This document shows, piece after piece, positions 26,617-36,856 of a stretch of DNA of 64,000 nucleotides. The translations under genes were made by a program, and so were the position numbers. The notes under the pieces were generated by a model. That model was not told the origin of the DNA and did no database searches. It was given only the letters and a program-made list of their open reading frames with translations. The stretch's first letter is position 1, and every line of letters begins with the position of its first letter. This DNA is from Terriglobia bacterium (lineage in GTDB: Bacteria; Acidobacteriota; Terriglobia; Bryobacterales; Bryobacteraceae), in contig JAIQFS010000002.1 of NCBI GenBank assembly GCA_020073145.1, positions 1 to 64,000 on the forward strand, written 5' to 3'.

Positions 26617-28548
26617 ATGCCCATCCAGGCCCGAACCGCCTCCGCGCGCCAATTCTTCTCCCGAGGCGGCACGCTCTCCGGCTGGCATCCCCACTATGAG
26701 TTCCGGGCCGGGCAATTGGAAATGGCCGAGGCCGTGGAATCCGCTCTCACCGACAAGCGCCACTTGATCGTCGAGGCTGGCACCGGCACCGGCAAGACCC
26801 TCGCTTATCTCGTCCCCGCCCTCCAATCGGGCAAGCGCATCGTGGTCTCCACCGGAACAAAGAACCTCCAGGAGCAGCTTTTCTTCAAAGACGTTCCCTT
26901 CCTGCAGCAGCACTTCAACCGCCCCCTGAAGGTCTCCTACATGAAGGGCCGCAACAACTACGCCTGTCGGCAGAAGATCTACGACGCCGAGAAAGAGCCC
27001 ATCCTCTCCGGCCTGGAAGAGCTCGCCGATTTTCAGATCATCCGCGAGTGGGAAAAAACCACCGAATTCGGCGACCGCGGCGAGATCAACACCCTGCCCG
27101 AATCCAGCACCGCCTGGGCCAAGATCGACGCCCGCGCCGACCTCTGCTCCGGCCAGAAGTGCCCCAACTTCGAGCGCTGCTTCCTCACCCTCATGCACCA
27201 GCGCGCCCTCGAAAGCGACATCATCATCGTCAACCACCACCTTTTCTTTGCCGATCTGGCCCTCAAGGATGAGAACTACGAAGGCGGCATTCTGCCCGAC
27301 TATCACGCCGTGGTCTTCGACGAAGCCCACGAAATCGAAGACGTCGCCGGCCAGTACTTCGGCGTTTCCATCAGCAATCACCGCTTTCAGGACCTGCGGC
27401 GCGACCTCTCGGTGGTCAGCCGCCTGAAAAAATTCGGTACGCCCGAGCTGGACCGCATCCTCGAACGCATGGACGAGCTGACCCTGCGCTTCTTCGCGCT
27501 CTTCGGCGCGGGCGAGGGCCGCGCCCCCTTCCTCGGCCGGGAGGCTTTCCGCGAAGACAACGACGAAGTCTACACTGACCTGCTGGGCGTTCTCGACCTG
27601 ATCGGCTCTCACCTCAAGCTGCTCCGCAACCCGCCCGAAGAACTCATCCCGCTGTTCCGCCGCACCGGCGAACTCGCCATGGGGCTGCGCTTCCTCATGG
27701 AAGAGGACGACGAGCGCTACGTCTACTGGGTGGAAAAGCGGGGCCGCGGCTGCTTTGTGCAGGCCACCCCCATCGATGTCGCCAAGCTCCTGACCGAACG
27801 CCTGTTCGACCGCGTGGATACCGCCGTCCTGACGTCAGCCACTTTGGCGGTAGCCGGAGGCTTCGACTTCGTGCAGAAGCGCCTCGGCCTCGACAATGCC
27901 CGCACCCTGGTGGTGCCCGGCCATTTCGACTACCGCCGCCAGGCCCTGCTCTACGTTCCGCAGCATCTGCCCGATCCGCGTAGCCCGGCGTTCTCGAAGA
28001 TGGCGGCGGCCGAGGTGGCCCGCATCCTCCAGCACAGTCGCGGCCGCGCCTTCGTGCTCTTCACCAGCTACCAGCAGATGCGCTTGGTCTACGACGCGGT
28101 TTCTCTCGAAATCGAATACCCCACCCTGCTGCAAGGCACCGGCCCGCGCCGCGCCCTGCTCGAAGAATTCCGCTCCACCCCCCACTGCGTGCTCTTTGCG
28201 ACCTCCGCCTTCTGGCAGGGCGTGGACGTGCCGGGCGAGCAGTTGAGCTGCGTTATCATAGATAAGCTGCCTTTTGCGGTCCCCTCCGATCCCGTGGTGC
28301 AGGCCCGGATCGAGAGCATCCGCAGAGCGGGGGGGAACCCCTTTTACGATTACCAGATCCCGCAGGCCGCCATCGCGCTCAAGCAGGGCTTTGGCCGGCT
28401 GATCCGCAGCCGTTCCGACCGCGGCGCTTTGGTTCTGCTCGATAACCGCATCACCAAGCAGCGGTACGGGCAGGTGTTTTTCGACAGCCTGCCGGATTAC
28501 GGGTTCACCACCCGGATCGAAGACGTGGAGATTTTTTTCGATGTTTGA
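26617..28548 (+). CDS. dinG: DinG-like ATP-dependent DNA helicase (XPD family)
   Basis: A 643-residue superfamily 2 helicase that unwinds 5'-3' and acts on R-loops and damaged forks. Walker A is AGTGTGKT (54-61), motif II is DEAH in VVFDEAHEIED, and the four iron-sulfur cysteines sit in YACRQK and in the segment DLCSGQKCPNFERC. The C-terminal helicase domain ends with QAAIALKQGFGRLIRSRSDRG, the motif VI region. A TAAAAT box 12 bases upstream of the ATG suggests a promoter with a very short leader. The gene overlaps queD by eight bases. DinG or YoaA assignment cannot be separated by eye. Confidence 0.88.
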   Translation: MPIQARTASARQFFSRGGTLSGWHPHYEFRAGQLEMAEAVESALTDKRHLIVEAGTGTGKTLAYLVPALQSGKRIVVSTGTKNLQEQLFFKDVPFLQQHFNRPLKVSYMKGRNNYACRQKIYDAEKEPILSGLEELADFQIIREWEKTTEFGDRGEINTLPESSTAWAKIDARADLCSGQKCPNFERCFLTLMHQRALESDIIIVNHHLFFADLALKDENYEGGILPDYHAVVFDEAHEIEDVAGQYFGVSISNHRFQDLRRDLSVVSRLKKFGTPELDRILERMDELTLRFFALFGAGEGRAPFLGREAFREDNDEVYTDLLGVLDLIGSHLKLLRNPPEELIPLFRRTGELAMGLRFLMEEDDERYVYWVEKRGRGCFVQATPIDVAKLLTERLFDRVDTAVLTSATLAVAGGFDFVQKRLGLDNARTLVVPGHFDYRRQALLYVPQHLPDPRSPAFSKMAAAEVARILQHSRGRAFVLFTSYQQMRLVYDAVSLEIEYPTLLQGTGPRRALLEEFRSTPHCVLFATSAFWQGVDVPGEQLSCVIIDKLPFAVPSDPVVQARIESIRRAGGNPFYDYQIPQAAIALKQGFGRLIRSRSDRGALVLLDNRITKQRYGQVFFDSLPDYGFTTRIEDVEIFFDV

Positions 28549-28912
28549 AGTCACCATTGAACAGACGTTCGCCGCCGGGCACGCCCTTCGCAACTACCAC
28601 GGCAAGTGCGAAAACGTGCATGGCCACAACTACCGCTGTCAGGTCACCATGGAGGGAGAGCAGCTCGATCACGTGGGCCTGCTGGTGGATTTCGTGGCCC
28701 TCAAGAAGGCAGTTCAGGTCGTGATCGACCGGCTGGACCATCAATGGCTGAACGATTTCCCGCCGTTCGACGTGCTCAACCCGTCGGCCGAGAATATGGC
28801 CAAGTACATCTACGACGAAGTCAACAAAGGGATCGACGCCGGTCCCGGAGTGCACCTGGAATCCGTGCGCCTCTGGGAGACGGACACCTCGGTCGCCACC
28901 TACCGGCCGTAG
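28541..28912 (+). CDS. queD: 6-carboxytetrahydropterin synthase
   Basis: A 123-residue enzyme that converts dihydroneopterin triphosphate to 6-carboxy-tetrahydropterin, the second step of queuosine biosynthesis. Zinc ligands are H14 (FAAGHALRN) and H27/H29 (NVHGHNY); the catalytic cysteine is C23 in GKCENV, and the late E in WETDTS fits the active site. Its ATG overlaps the end of the helicase gene by eight bases, so it is translationally coupled. Tgt at 16201 acts later in the same pathway. queC and queE are not seen nearby. Confidence 0.95.
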   Translation: MFEVTIEQTFAAGHALRNYHGKCENVHGHNYRCQVTMEGEQLDHVGLLVDFVALKKAVQVVIDRLDHQWLNDFPPFDVLNPSAENMAKYIYDEVNKGIDAGPGVHLESVRLWETDTSVATYRP

Positions 28913-28966
28913 TGGTAGAAAGCTCCGCCTTGTGCGGACGCGAAGCGCCCGTCCCTCCGGGGCTTG

Positions 28967-29227
28967 CTATTTGCCGTAATAGGCGGCGTTCTTGGCGGTG
29001 AATTCCGCCCACTTCTCGGGCAGATCGTCTAGCGCGAAGATCGCCGAAACCGGACAGACTGGCACGCAAGCCCCACAATCGATACATTCGATCGGATCGA
29101 TATACAGCATTTCCGCGTCCGCGTAGCCGCCTTCGTCCTTCTTCGGATGAATGCAATCCACGGGACAGGCGTCCACGCAAGCGGTGTCCTTAGTGCCAAT
29201 GCAGGGTTCTGCGATTACGTATGCCAT
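28967..29227 (-). CDS. Ferredoxin with two [4Fe-4S] clusters
   Basis: An 86-residue bacterial-type ferredoxin. Cysteines at residues 9, 17, 21 and 25 form the first site (CIGTKDTACVDACPVDC, a 7-residue spacing after the first cysteine as in ferredoxins of the 7Fe/8Fe type), and CIDCGACVPVCP provides the second. The C-terminal tail has no more cysteines. It carries electrons in the cytoplasm; the partner is unknown. It is transcribed alone, convergent to queD. Confidence 0.92.
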   Translation of the reverse strand: MAYVIAEPCIGTKDTACVDACPVDCIHPKKDEGGYADAEMLYIDPIECIDCGACVPVCPVSAIFALDDLPEKWAEFTAKNAAYYGK

Positions 29228-29447
29228 CTATGAAGAGTTTCCAGTTCCCTATTCATAACACAGCTGCGCCGGGGAAGACAATTCGAGGCCGTCTAACGGC
29301 GTCTTTGCCGCTCCAAACTGCGCAAGAGAAAGGCGAAGGGCGAGAAAAGCCGGACCTACGATGAGATTATCGCGGGCCCGGCTTGACGATTTACGGCAGA
29401 GGACCGGGCTCCCGGCCTCATTTCGAGGCTGCGTGCCCGGCACCCGC

Positions 29448-32400
29448 TCAGAACGTAATGCGCGCGACGATCTGGCCCGATCGAGGCTGGGCTCCGCCGT
29501 TGATCCCGGCGGTTGCCCCCGTGCCTCCATTGACCCAGTTCACGTACCCCCAGCCGGACGACAACAGACCCTTGGTGCCGCTCAGGGTGTTGCCATGGCC
29601 AACGGTTGCGGTCGGGTTGACCGACGCGAATCCTGCCAGACCATTGGCAGGCGCGGCATAGAACAGGCGGTTGAAGATGTTCTGGAATTCCGCCCGAATC
29701 TGGATCTGAGCTCTTTCCTTGATGCGGAAAATGCGCCCAAAAGCCATGCTCTCGGAGGGTTGCCGCTGCCACCGAAAATCGTTGAAGTACGCAGCGGAAG
29801 CCCCGAATGTGCCGAACGCCGGTTCCACCCACGCGTTCTTGTTCAACGCCAGGGTCGTCGTGGGATCGAACTTGGAGTTCGGGTCAACCGTGAACAGAGG
29901 CTGGCCGGCGACGCGATTCAGGAATGTGGAGCCGCCGCCCCAGAGGGCGGGGTTATTGTTCGCCGCCCCTCGCCCCATGTTGAAGAGCAGATTGTTGCTG
30001 GAGAACGGGGTTGACAGGATCTGCCCGCTCTGATAGCGCAGCACTCCGCTGTAGGTCCAATCCCGCGCGAACGCGGACAATACCTTAAACCCGCCGCTGC
30101 CTCCCGCCAGTTTCGGCGTGGTGTAGCTGAACGAAATCACCAGCTCTTGCGGAACGCTGAAGCCGGAAATCTGTTTATTCAGGTCTTTGTTGAATACGTC
30201 GTTAATGAGTGGCGCGGAGGGGGTCACGTACGACGTGTTGGAATTGGTGCCGTTGGTGAGTTCCTTCTCCCAGGTGTAGGCTACCTGCCCGCTCAGGCCG
30301 CGGGAAAAGCGCTTGGTCAATTTTGCCTGCAGCGAGTCGTACCAGTTATTGCCCATGGGTGGCCCCAGGAATGGGGGGATGCCGGCCCACTGCGGATACG
30401 GCCGCAGGGCCTGATACAGAGGCTGTGAACTCGGGAACCCCGGGTAGACGTTGTTCGGATTGGCCAGCAACGGGAAGCGCGCAATGACATTCGGCGAGCT
30501 GATCGGCGTGTTGAGCAGACCGGCCTGTGTCGGCGAATTGATCGTGACGTCGATGCCCTGGGTCGCTCCGTAGGCCCGAGTATTCAGCAAGCCCTGCGGC
30601 GTCTCCGCATTGTAATTCAGGCCGGACAGCAGGGGCGCTGCCCACCAGGCGCCGCGGTTTCCCACGTAGGCGGCTTCCACCACCAAGTTGTTGGTGAGTT
30701 CCCGCTGGAATCCCAGGCTCCACTGGAACGTGCGCGGTAGCCGCCCCGTGTTGGGAGCGATCGAGACGAACGGCGATGCTGGCGGGATCACCCCGGGTGC
30801 CGCCGGAACCGGAAACTGCGGATTGAAATTCGGCCAATGGACTACCGGATTCCCATAAGGGTTGCCCGGTCCCAGCGGATCGCCATTTTGCAGAATCGGC
30901 GCGGTAAGGCCGTAACCCGGCGAACCAATGCTATAGAAATCGCCGGCGCTGCTGTTCAACCCGGCCTGATCGGAGGTCGCTGCGTAGGAAACCGCGCCGC
31001 CGGCGCGGAAAACCGTCTTCGGCGTGATCTGGTAGGCAACTCCCAGGTGCGGCCCGATGGCGTACGGGTATGCGTTGGCGAAGGTGCAGTGGCAGGTAGC
31101 CTCATATTCCACGGTGCCCAGCCGCCCGCCAAGCAACGAGTTGGGTTGGTCGAAGGCGGCATTCTGCATGCGGCCATACTGCTCTTTCCACAGAGACGCG
31201 TAATCCCAACGCAAACCGAACTCGAGTGTCATGCGGCGCGTGGCTTTCCAACTGTCCTGGACATAGATTCCGTAGGAATGCATGCCCAGCCGCACATCCG
31301 CCGGGGCGGCCGTGGAAGCGCTGCTGGTCTGGCCCAGCAGGAAGCTGGCATATCCGAATCCGCTGCTGGCGAAATTCGCAAAGGGCTGCGTAACCTGCCA
31401 GGGGTCGCTGGTCTGGGCGGCGGAAAATCCAAATTGTCCGTCGGCTCGGCTCTCGTTCAGGCTTTGAATGCCCTCGAACAGCGCAGTGGCCCCCAGCTTG
31501 TAGGTATGGTTCCCCTTGACCCAGGTCAAATTGGTGTTGAAGGTCGGCTTATAATCGTGCGCCACTGGAGTGAGAGTGAACGCCACGCCCGTGTTGCCGC
31601 CGGGGAAACCGACTCCTCCGTTCCAACCGCCTCCGATGGGGCTGTACATGCCCGCCATGTACGGGAAGTATTTACTTGCTGTAAAGGGAACGCCTTGAGG
31701 AAACAATTGCTTTTGATCGTAGGTGGGCGCGTCCTGCGGATTGGACGTCTCCAAATAGCCCGCGCCGATATGCAAGAGCATGGTCGGCGTGAGCGTCGTA
31801 TCCAGATTGAGCCGGATGGTCTGCGCCAGCGCGTTTTGCGGCTGCAATGCGGTATACGGTTGTGTGAACCCGTTGGCCTGCGGCGAGATGGTCTTGGTGG
31901 CGGAATAGTAGCCGGCCAGCTTCATCTTGGCGCTGATACTTTGATCGATCTTGATCGATGGAATGGTGGTGTGGCGGAAATTCGAGTAGGCCGGCACGGA
32001 ATAGTTGAGAAGGCCGCCCGCATTGGCCGCCGGAATCATGTTCTGAATGATCTTCGCGGTGGAGTCGAACATGGACTGCGGAACGGTGTTGTTGGAAAAG
32101 GGATCCCGCACCACACCGCCATTCACGGTTCGGGTGGTCGTCGGGTTGAAAATCTCATTTTGACAAACCTGCTGGCCAGCCGGATCTGGGCCGTTGCACG
32201 TCGGAAGCAGTGCTGCGCTAAAATCGCCCCCACGTTGCGCCGCGGTGGGCACGATGCCTTGGGTATTGGTGATCACGGCGCTCTGCCGAAACTGCTCAAA
32301 ACTAAAGAAGAAGAACGTCTTGTCGTGGCCGTTGTAAATCTTGGGGATAGCGATGGGGCCGCCCAGGGTGAACCCGTAGTCGTTCTGGCGCAGCGCGTTG

Positions 32401-33272
32401 CGAACGTGCTGCCCCGACTTAAGCGAGTTCGTCGACCCGGCATCGGTGAACGGCAATCCGGCGTCCAATGCTTCGTTTACGAAGTAGTCGTATCCGCTGC
32501 CATGGAACTGGTTGGTCCCCGATTTCATGGTGTAGTTGAAATAGCCCCCGCCCGCCTGACCATACTCGGCGGCGAAATTACTGGTTTGGATGGCCACTTC
32601 CTGAATCGCCTCGACGCCCGCCTGGTTGATCTGGTTCTGCTGTTTAAAGAACCCGTTGGTGGCGTCCTGCCCTTCGATATTGATCGATTGCGAGTTAGAC
32701 GGCATCCCGTTGATGCGCAGGATCGCGTCCGTTTGGATCCGTGCTCCGGGCAGCAGTTGAACCGCCGACAGCGGGTTCCGGATATTGCCCAGGCTGTTGC
32801 CGCTTCCGATGGCCGCCGCCGAGCCGGTGAGCGTGAGAATCGGCAGGTCGTCCAACGTATTGGTGGCGATATTACTCGACACCGCCGCGCTCTCCGTGTT
32901 CGTCAACGGAGCCGCCGCTTCCACCGTAACCGACTCCGTGGCTTGTCCGACTTCCAGTCCGACGTCGATGCGCACGTTGCCGGCCACTTCTACCTGGAGG
33001 CCTCCACGGACATATTTCTTGAAGCCAGGCACCGTGACCGTCAGCTCGTAGGCGCCGGCCGGCAATTGGGCGATGGTGTAATTCCCCGTCGCGGAGCTGG
33101 CGGCCGGGTAAGCCGCACCCGTGGCGATATTTCTCGCCTCGACCACCGCATTGCTGATCACGGCGCCCGCCGGATCTTGTATAGTCCCCGTGATGGTGCC
33201 GCGATCGGTTTGAGCAAACGCGGCGAAGATAAACACTGACAGACTCAGAACAAGCGACCGAACCCGCACGAC
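29448..33272 (-). CDS. Oar-like TonB-dependent outer-membrane receptor
   Basis: A 1274-residue outer-membrane protein. The GTG at 33272 follows AAGGAGGGA by about eight bases and gives a signal peptide ending FAAFAQ; longer frames upstream are noncoding. A carboxypeptidase-regulatory-like beta domain (about 22-105, GTITGTIQDPAGAVIS) precedes the plug (about 110-240, with NIEGQDATNGFFK) and a beta-barrel to the C-terminus, which ends in Phe. This architecture is characteristic of acidobacterial receptors, often present in dozens of copies, and probably takes up plant-polymer breakdown products or peptides. TonB, ExbB and ExbD are at 10236-12817. Ligand unknown. Confidence 0.9.
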   Translation of the reverse strand, partial: VVRVRSLVLSLSVFIFAAFAQTDRGTITGTIQDPAGAVISNAVVEARNIATGAAYPAASSATGNYTIAQLPAGAYELTVTVPGFKKYVRGGLQVEVAGNVRIDVGLEVGQATESVTVEAAAPLTNTESAAVSSNIATNTLDDLPILTLTGSAAAIGSGNSLGNIRNPLSAVQLLPGARIQTDAILRINGMPSNSQSINIEGQDATNGFFKQQNQINQAGVEAIQEVAIQTSNFAAEYGQAGGGYFNYTMKSGTNQFHGSGYDYFVNEALDAGLPFTDAGSTNSLKSGQHVRNALRQNDYGFTLGGPIAIPKIYNGHDKTFFFFSFEQFRQSAVITNTQGIVPTAAQRGGDFSAALLPTCNGPDPAGQQVCQNEIFNPTTTRTVNGGVVRDPFSNNTVPQSMFDSTAKIIQNMIPAANAGGLLNYSVPAYSNFRHTTIPSIKIDQSISAKMKLAGYYSATKTISPQANGFTQPYTALQPQNALAQTIRLNLDTTLTPTMLLHIGAGYLETSNPQDAPTYDQKQLFPQGVPFTASKYFPYMAGMYSPIGGGWNGGVGFPGGNTGVAFTLTPVAHDYKPTFNTNLTWVKGNHTYKLGATALFEGIQSLNESRADGQFGFSAAQTSDPWQVTQPFANFASSGFGYASFLLGQTSSASTAAPADVRLGMHSYGIYVQDSWKATRRMTLEFGLRWDYASLWKEQYGRMQNAAFDQPNSLLGGRLGTVEYEATCHCTFANAYPYAIGPHLGVAYQITPKTVFRAGGAVSYAATSDQAGLNSSAGDFYSIGSPGYGLTAPILQNGDPLGPGNPYGNPVVHWPNFNPQFPVPAAPGVIPPASPFVSIAPNTGRLPRTFQWSLGFQRELTNNLVVEAAYVGNRGAWWAAPLLSGLNYNAETPQGLLNTRAYGATQGIDVTINSPTQAGLLNTPISSPNVIARFPLLANPNNVYPGFPSSQPLYQALRPYPQWAGIPPFLGPPMGNNWYDSLQAKLTKRFSRGLSGQVAYTWEKELTNGTNSNTSYVTPSAPLINDVFNKDLNKQISGFSVPQELVISFSYTTPKLAGGSGGFKVLSAFARDWTYSGVLRYQSGQILSTPFSSNNLLFNMGRGAANNNPALWGGGSTFLNRVAGQPLFTVDPNSKFDPTTTLALNKNAWVEPAFGTFGASAAYFNDFRWQRQPSESMAFGRIFRIKERAQIQIRAEFQNIFNRLFYAAPANGLAGFASVNPTATVGHGNTLSGTKGLLSSGWGYVNWVNGGTGATAGINGGAQPRSGQIVARITF

Positions 33273-33561
33273 TGTGTCCCTCCTTGGCGATTTTCCACCC
33301 TGGCCCGATTTCCCCGAATGACCCCGCAGGCCAAATTTTGGATTGGGAGCGATTTTATATGAGCAGACTCCCGCCGTCAAGGGCTCCCATGAAAATTCTC
33401 GGAGTTTATTTCGGTTGTGGCGAATCCCAACGCCTCGAACGTATCGAGGCTCACCGATGGTTCCTTCCGGCGCGATCCACGGGAACGGAGTGCTCGCACG
33501 CCCTCGTACCCGATAAATGAGAACTTGCCAATCGCATCCAGGTGCCCCCAAACTGGGGAAG

Positions 33562-34446
33562 ATGCCAGCCAAAGTACGAAAAGCCGTCTTTCCTGCCGCG
33601 GGGCTGGGCACGCGCTTTCTCCCCGCCACCAAGTCCTTGCCCAAGGAAATGTTGCCGGTCGTGGACAAACCCATCATTCAGTACGGCGTGGAGGAGGCTC
33701 TCCACTCCGGCATCCAGAACATCATCATCGTCACCGGACGCGGCAAGTCCGCCATCGAGGATCACTTCGACGTGAGCTTCGAGCTGGAGGACCTGCTCGA
33801 GAAGCGCGCCAAAAAGGATCTGCTGGCCATCGTCCGCAACATCTCGGACATGATCAACGTTGCCTACATCCGGCAGAAGGAGGCGCTGGGGCTGGGGCAC
33901 GCCGTTTTGCGCGCGATGGAACTGGTGGGACAGGAGCCGTTCGCGGTGGTGCTGGCCGATGACGTGATCGACGCCGAAACCCCCTGCCTGCGCCAACTCC
34001 TCGACGTCTACAGTTTCTTCAGCGCGCCCGTGCTGGCGGTCATGGAGGTTCCCCGCGAAAACATCTCCGCCTACGGCTGCATCGACGCCGAGCCGGTTAC
34101 CCACAACAACACCAACGACCGCGTCTTCCGCATCCGCGACCTGGTGGAAAAGCCCAAGGCGTCGGAAGCGCCTTCGAACCTGGCGATCATCGGCCGCTAC
34201 GTCATCACCCCCGATATCTTCGATTCTCTGCAGAGCATCAATCCCGGCTCGGGCGGCGAGATCCAGCTCACCGATGCCCTCAAGCATCTGCTGCGCTCGC
34301 GCCCGATTTACGCCTATCGTTTCGATGGCACGCGCTATGACGCCGGCGACAAGCTGGGGTTCTTGAAAGCCACGGTGGAGTTGGCTCTACAGCGTCCGGA
34401 CCTGGGCGGCCCTTTCCGCGAATACCTGAAAGGCCTGAAGCTGTAG
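33562..34446 (+). CDS. galU: UTP-glucose-1-phosphate uridylyltransferase
   Basis: A 294-residue cytosolic enzyme that makes UDP-glucose for polysaccharides, lipopolysaccharide and galactose metabolism. The start at 33562 gives KVRKAVFPAAGLGTRFLPATK, the nucleotide-binding signature, with GGGGAAG just upstream; the in-frame ATG at 33517 adds unrelated residues. Also conserved are KEMLPVVDKPIIQY, the DDVIDAE Mg-binding region, and RDLVEKP with the late GGEIQLTDA. Length and motifs are normal for GalU. It is divergent from the receptor, with about 290 bases of noncoding DNA between them. Confidence 0.96.
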   Translation: MPAKVRKAVFPAAGLGTRFLPATKSLPKEMLPVVDKPIIQYGVEEALHSGIQNIIIVTGRGKSAIEDHFDVSFELEDLLEKRAKKDLLAIVRNISDMINVAYIRQKEALGLGHAVLRAMELVGQEPFAVVLADDVIDAETPCLRQLLDVYSFFSAPVLAVMEVPRENISAYGCIDAEPVTHNNTNDRVFRIRDLVEKPKASEAPSNLAIIGRYVITPDIFDSLQSINPGSGGEIQLTDALKHLLRSRPIYAYRFDGTRYDAGDKLGFLKATVELALQRPDLGGPFREYLKGLKL

Positions 34447-34630
34447 CCGGGGTGGTGGGCGCCCGCCCTGGGTCGCCGGAATCAGTCGCCGCCTTCGCCC
34501 CGGGGTTCCTGTCGGTTTCAATACATCCTGAAACCAAGGGCACGACCGTTGAACCTCGACACCGGCGTCCAATTATGTGAGACCGGGCCTCGGGTTCAGT
34601 TTCGTGATCGCCCCCCGCTGCCGCGCGGCG

Positions 34631-36004
34631 TCAGCGTTCCTTGGCAGCTCCCCTCTTCCCCACTTCCGCCTGTACCCCTGCCAACATTCCGCGGAGCGCG
34701 TCGGCTTCGATCAGGTGTCCGCGGCGCACCACCGCGCGAATCCTTCTCGTGTTCGCGATTGCGGTCAGGGGATTGGCGTCCAACACCACCAGGTCGGCCA
34801 CCTTGCCCGGACCGACGGAACCGTAATCACGGCTGACATGCAAGAACTCCGCCGGATTCCAAGTGGCTGCTCGCAGCGCCGCAGCCGGCGACAGACCGGC
34901 CTCCACCAGAAGCTCCAGTTCCTCGTGCAGCGCGAACCCTGGCACGTAATACGGATACGGCGTGTCGGTGCCCGCCAGAATCCGCACGCCGCGCCGATCC
35001 ATACGTCTCAGCAGATCCTGATACACCGCAAACACGCGGCGGGCGGAGTCGGCATCCAGGCCTCCAAACGGACCTCCCATGGCCTCGCGAGGCCACGACT
35101 TCAGATAGTCTTGCCTGGCATATTGCACGGGCGCGCCGCCGGGCAACTTGTGTTCCTCCGCCAGGACGCCGACCTGATGGATCACCAGCGTGGGAGTTTG
35201 CCAGACGCCGCCCGCGCGGAACGACTCGATGAGCGCATCCGCCTTCGCCGAATCGAAGGTGTCCAGTAGCAACTTCCAGGCGTTCTGGTTGTGCTGCATC
35301 ATCCATCGCGCTTCTGCTTCCTTTCGGGAGCATGCCAGCAGGATTCCATCAAGATGCTCCACGGAAGCCTGCCCGGCCCGCGCCACCTCACTGGCGCTGA
35401 CCTGATCGGGAATGTGACCGACCATCTGGAGGCCGCGCTTTCGGCATTCTTCGGCGATCGCGAAATACGCCTCGCGCGACAGCCCGTTGTAAATCTTAAT
35501 GTAGGTGAGACCCAGGGCCGCCCGCCGCGCCACCTCGGCCCGCGCTTGCCGTGCATCCTGAATGGCCGGAGCATCCATCGCAAACAACGTCCAGAACAGC
35601 TCCGGCCCGAACCGGCGGCCGCTGGCGGCATCCTGCTGGTATTGGCGCTGCCGCGGTGCGTTCTTCTCCGAGGCCGCCATTTCCCGCAGGCCCGTCACTC
35701 CATTCGCCAGGTAGAGCGGGAACCAGTCGTCTTCGATTGCGCCGACATGCACGTGCATATCCCACAATCCGGGAATCACGAACTTCCCGGAGCCGCTGAC
35801 AATCCGCGCCCCGGCCGGAATGCGCGTCGATGCCGCCGGACCGCGCGCCGTGATCCGATCCCCCGTGATGACGATGGTATTGTGTGCGGTTGCCCGCCCG
35901 GAGCGCGCGTCGATCAACGTGCAGTCCGTGACCGCGAGAGTCTGGCCCAGCAGTGCGGGAACAAATAAGACGAGGACGGCACTGCGCGCGATCGACGGCA
36001 CCAT
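34631..36004 (-). CDS. Secreted amidohydrolase-family enzyme
   Basis: A 457-residue metal-dependent hydrolase with a signal peptide (about 1-21). Metal ligands and neighbours are seen in order: HVH in DMHVHVG (near residue 85), the lysine in YIKIYNG, GHIPD and EHLDG histidines, and the aspartate in AGTDTPYP. The C-terminal segment GPGKVADLVVLDANP closes the composite beta domain. The fold is that of imidazolonepropionase/prolidase-like amidohydrolases common in soil bacteria. It follows the esterase-like gene by nine bases. A broken copy of its 5' end lies at 36857-37133. Confidence 0.85.
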   Translation of the reverse strand: MVPSIARSAVLVLFVPALLGQTLAVTDCTLIDARSGRATAHNTIVITGDRITARGPAASTRIPAGARIVSGSGKFVIPGLWDMHVHVGAIEDDWFPLYLANGVTGLREMAASEKNAPRQRQYQQDAASGRRFGPELFWTLFAMDAPAIQDARQARAEVARRAALGLTYIKIYNGLSREAYFAIAEECRKRGLQMVGHIPDQVSASEVARAGQASVEHLDGILLACSRKEAEARWMMQHNQNAWKLLLDTFDSAKADALIESFRAGGVWQTPTLVIHQVGVLAEEHKLPGGAPVQYARQDYLKSWPREAMGGPFGGLDADSARRVFAVYQDLLRRMDRRGVRILAGTDTPYPYYVPGFALHEELELLVEAGLSPAAALRAATWNPAEFLHVSRDYGSVGPGKVADLVVLDANPLTAIANTRRIRAVVRRGHLIEADALRGMLAGVQAEVGKRGAAKER

Positions 36005-36013
36005 TCGCTCCGA

Positions 36014-36754
36014 TCACGGCCGACGGTCAGGGGCCTGCTGGCACCCCTTCTTTGTCTCCTCAAACCCGTCAAACAGCCGCCCAGCATTCGCGCCCGCCAG
36101 CGTCTCCATCCGGTGAGGCTGCCCCTTCTCCACGGTATACCGCGCCACCGTCCCCTTCGATCGCAGGAATTCCGCTTCCATCCGCATCTCGTCGTGCCAC
36201 ATGTATTCGTCCTTCTCGCCGACATACATGAACACGCACATCTTGGAAATCGCTTCCAGCCGGGCCTGGCTGGGTTGCCACATGTATCCCGGGAAGGCGG
36301 TCACCGACAAGAAATACTGCGGATGCAAGGCCGCGATGTGGAACGCGGCGATCCCGCCATTGGACGGCCCAGCGATATGAAACTTGTTGCCCTGGATCTT
36401 GTACTCGGACAGGATCGTCTTCAGAAACTCGGGGAAAATGTGCGCCCCGTCTTCGAAGAACAACTCATCGTCCGGAGCCGCGGGAGCCACCACGAGATAT
36501 CCGCGTTTTTCGGCCTCGGCGCGCAAGTTGCGGTTGAGCACGCTGTCCACCGTGTTCATGGTTTGCGGACCGCCGCCGAACGCGAGGATCGCTGGATACG
36601 CCTTCGCCGGATCGTATCCGTTAGGAAGCACCAGCTTATACTGCACCATGGTGCCGCCCACCTTCATATGCTTCTCCACCAACTCCGCCCGCGCGGACTG
36701 TGTGGCGGACAGCGCGGCTCCAATCGCCGCCAACATCAATAATTGTCGTTTCAC
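36014..36754 (-). CDS. Secreted alpha/beta-hydrolase (esterase-like)
   Basis: A 246-residue protein, with GTG at 36754 preceded by GGAGG at eight bases, and a signal peptide (about 1-23, ending QSARA). Residue S in GPSNGG near 139 is the likely nucleophile, in the form G-x-S-x-G; KDEYMWHDEMR may hold the acid and QPHRMETL the histidine. The fold matches esterase-D-like/depolymerase-like hydrolases. Together with the downstream amidohydrolase it probably forms a two-gene secreted degradation unit, but the substrate is unknown. Confidence 0.78.
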   Translation of the reverse strand: MKRQLLMLAAIGAALSATQSARAELVEKHMKVGGTMVQYKLVLPNGYDPAKAYPAILAFGGGPQTMNTVDSVLNRNLRAEAEKRGYLVVAPAAPDDELFFEDGAHIFPEFLKTILSEYKIQGNKFHIAGPSNGGIAAFHIAALHPQYFLSVTAFPGYMWQPSQARLEAISKMCVFMYVGEKDEYMWHDEMRMEAEFLRSKGTVARYTVEKGQPHRMETLAGANAGRLFDGFEETKKGCQQAPDRRP

Positions 36755-36856
36755 CTCGCAAACCTCCGGATCCGGGAATGGAAACGTCGATTCCGTCCAG
36801 TGTATCAGCGGCGGCCTGCCAGGAGTCGAATCGAGCAGACACGGCCAGGGCCGCTT

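Noticed and set aside
30837-33239. An 800-codon plus-strand frame inside the TonB-dependent receptor gene
   Set aside because: No recognisable domain and it mirrors the codon pattern of the receptor, which has clear plug and barrel features.
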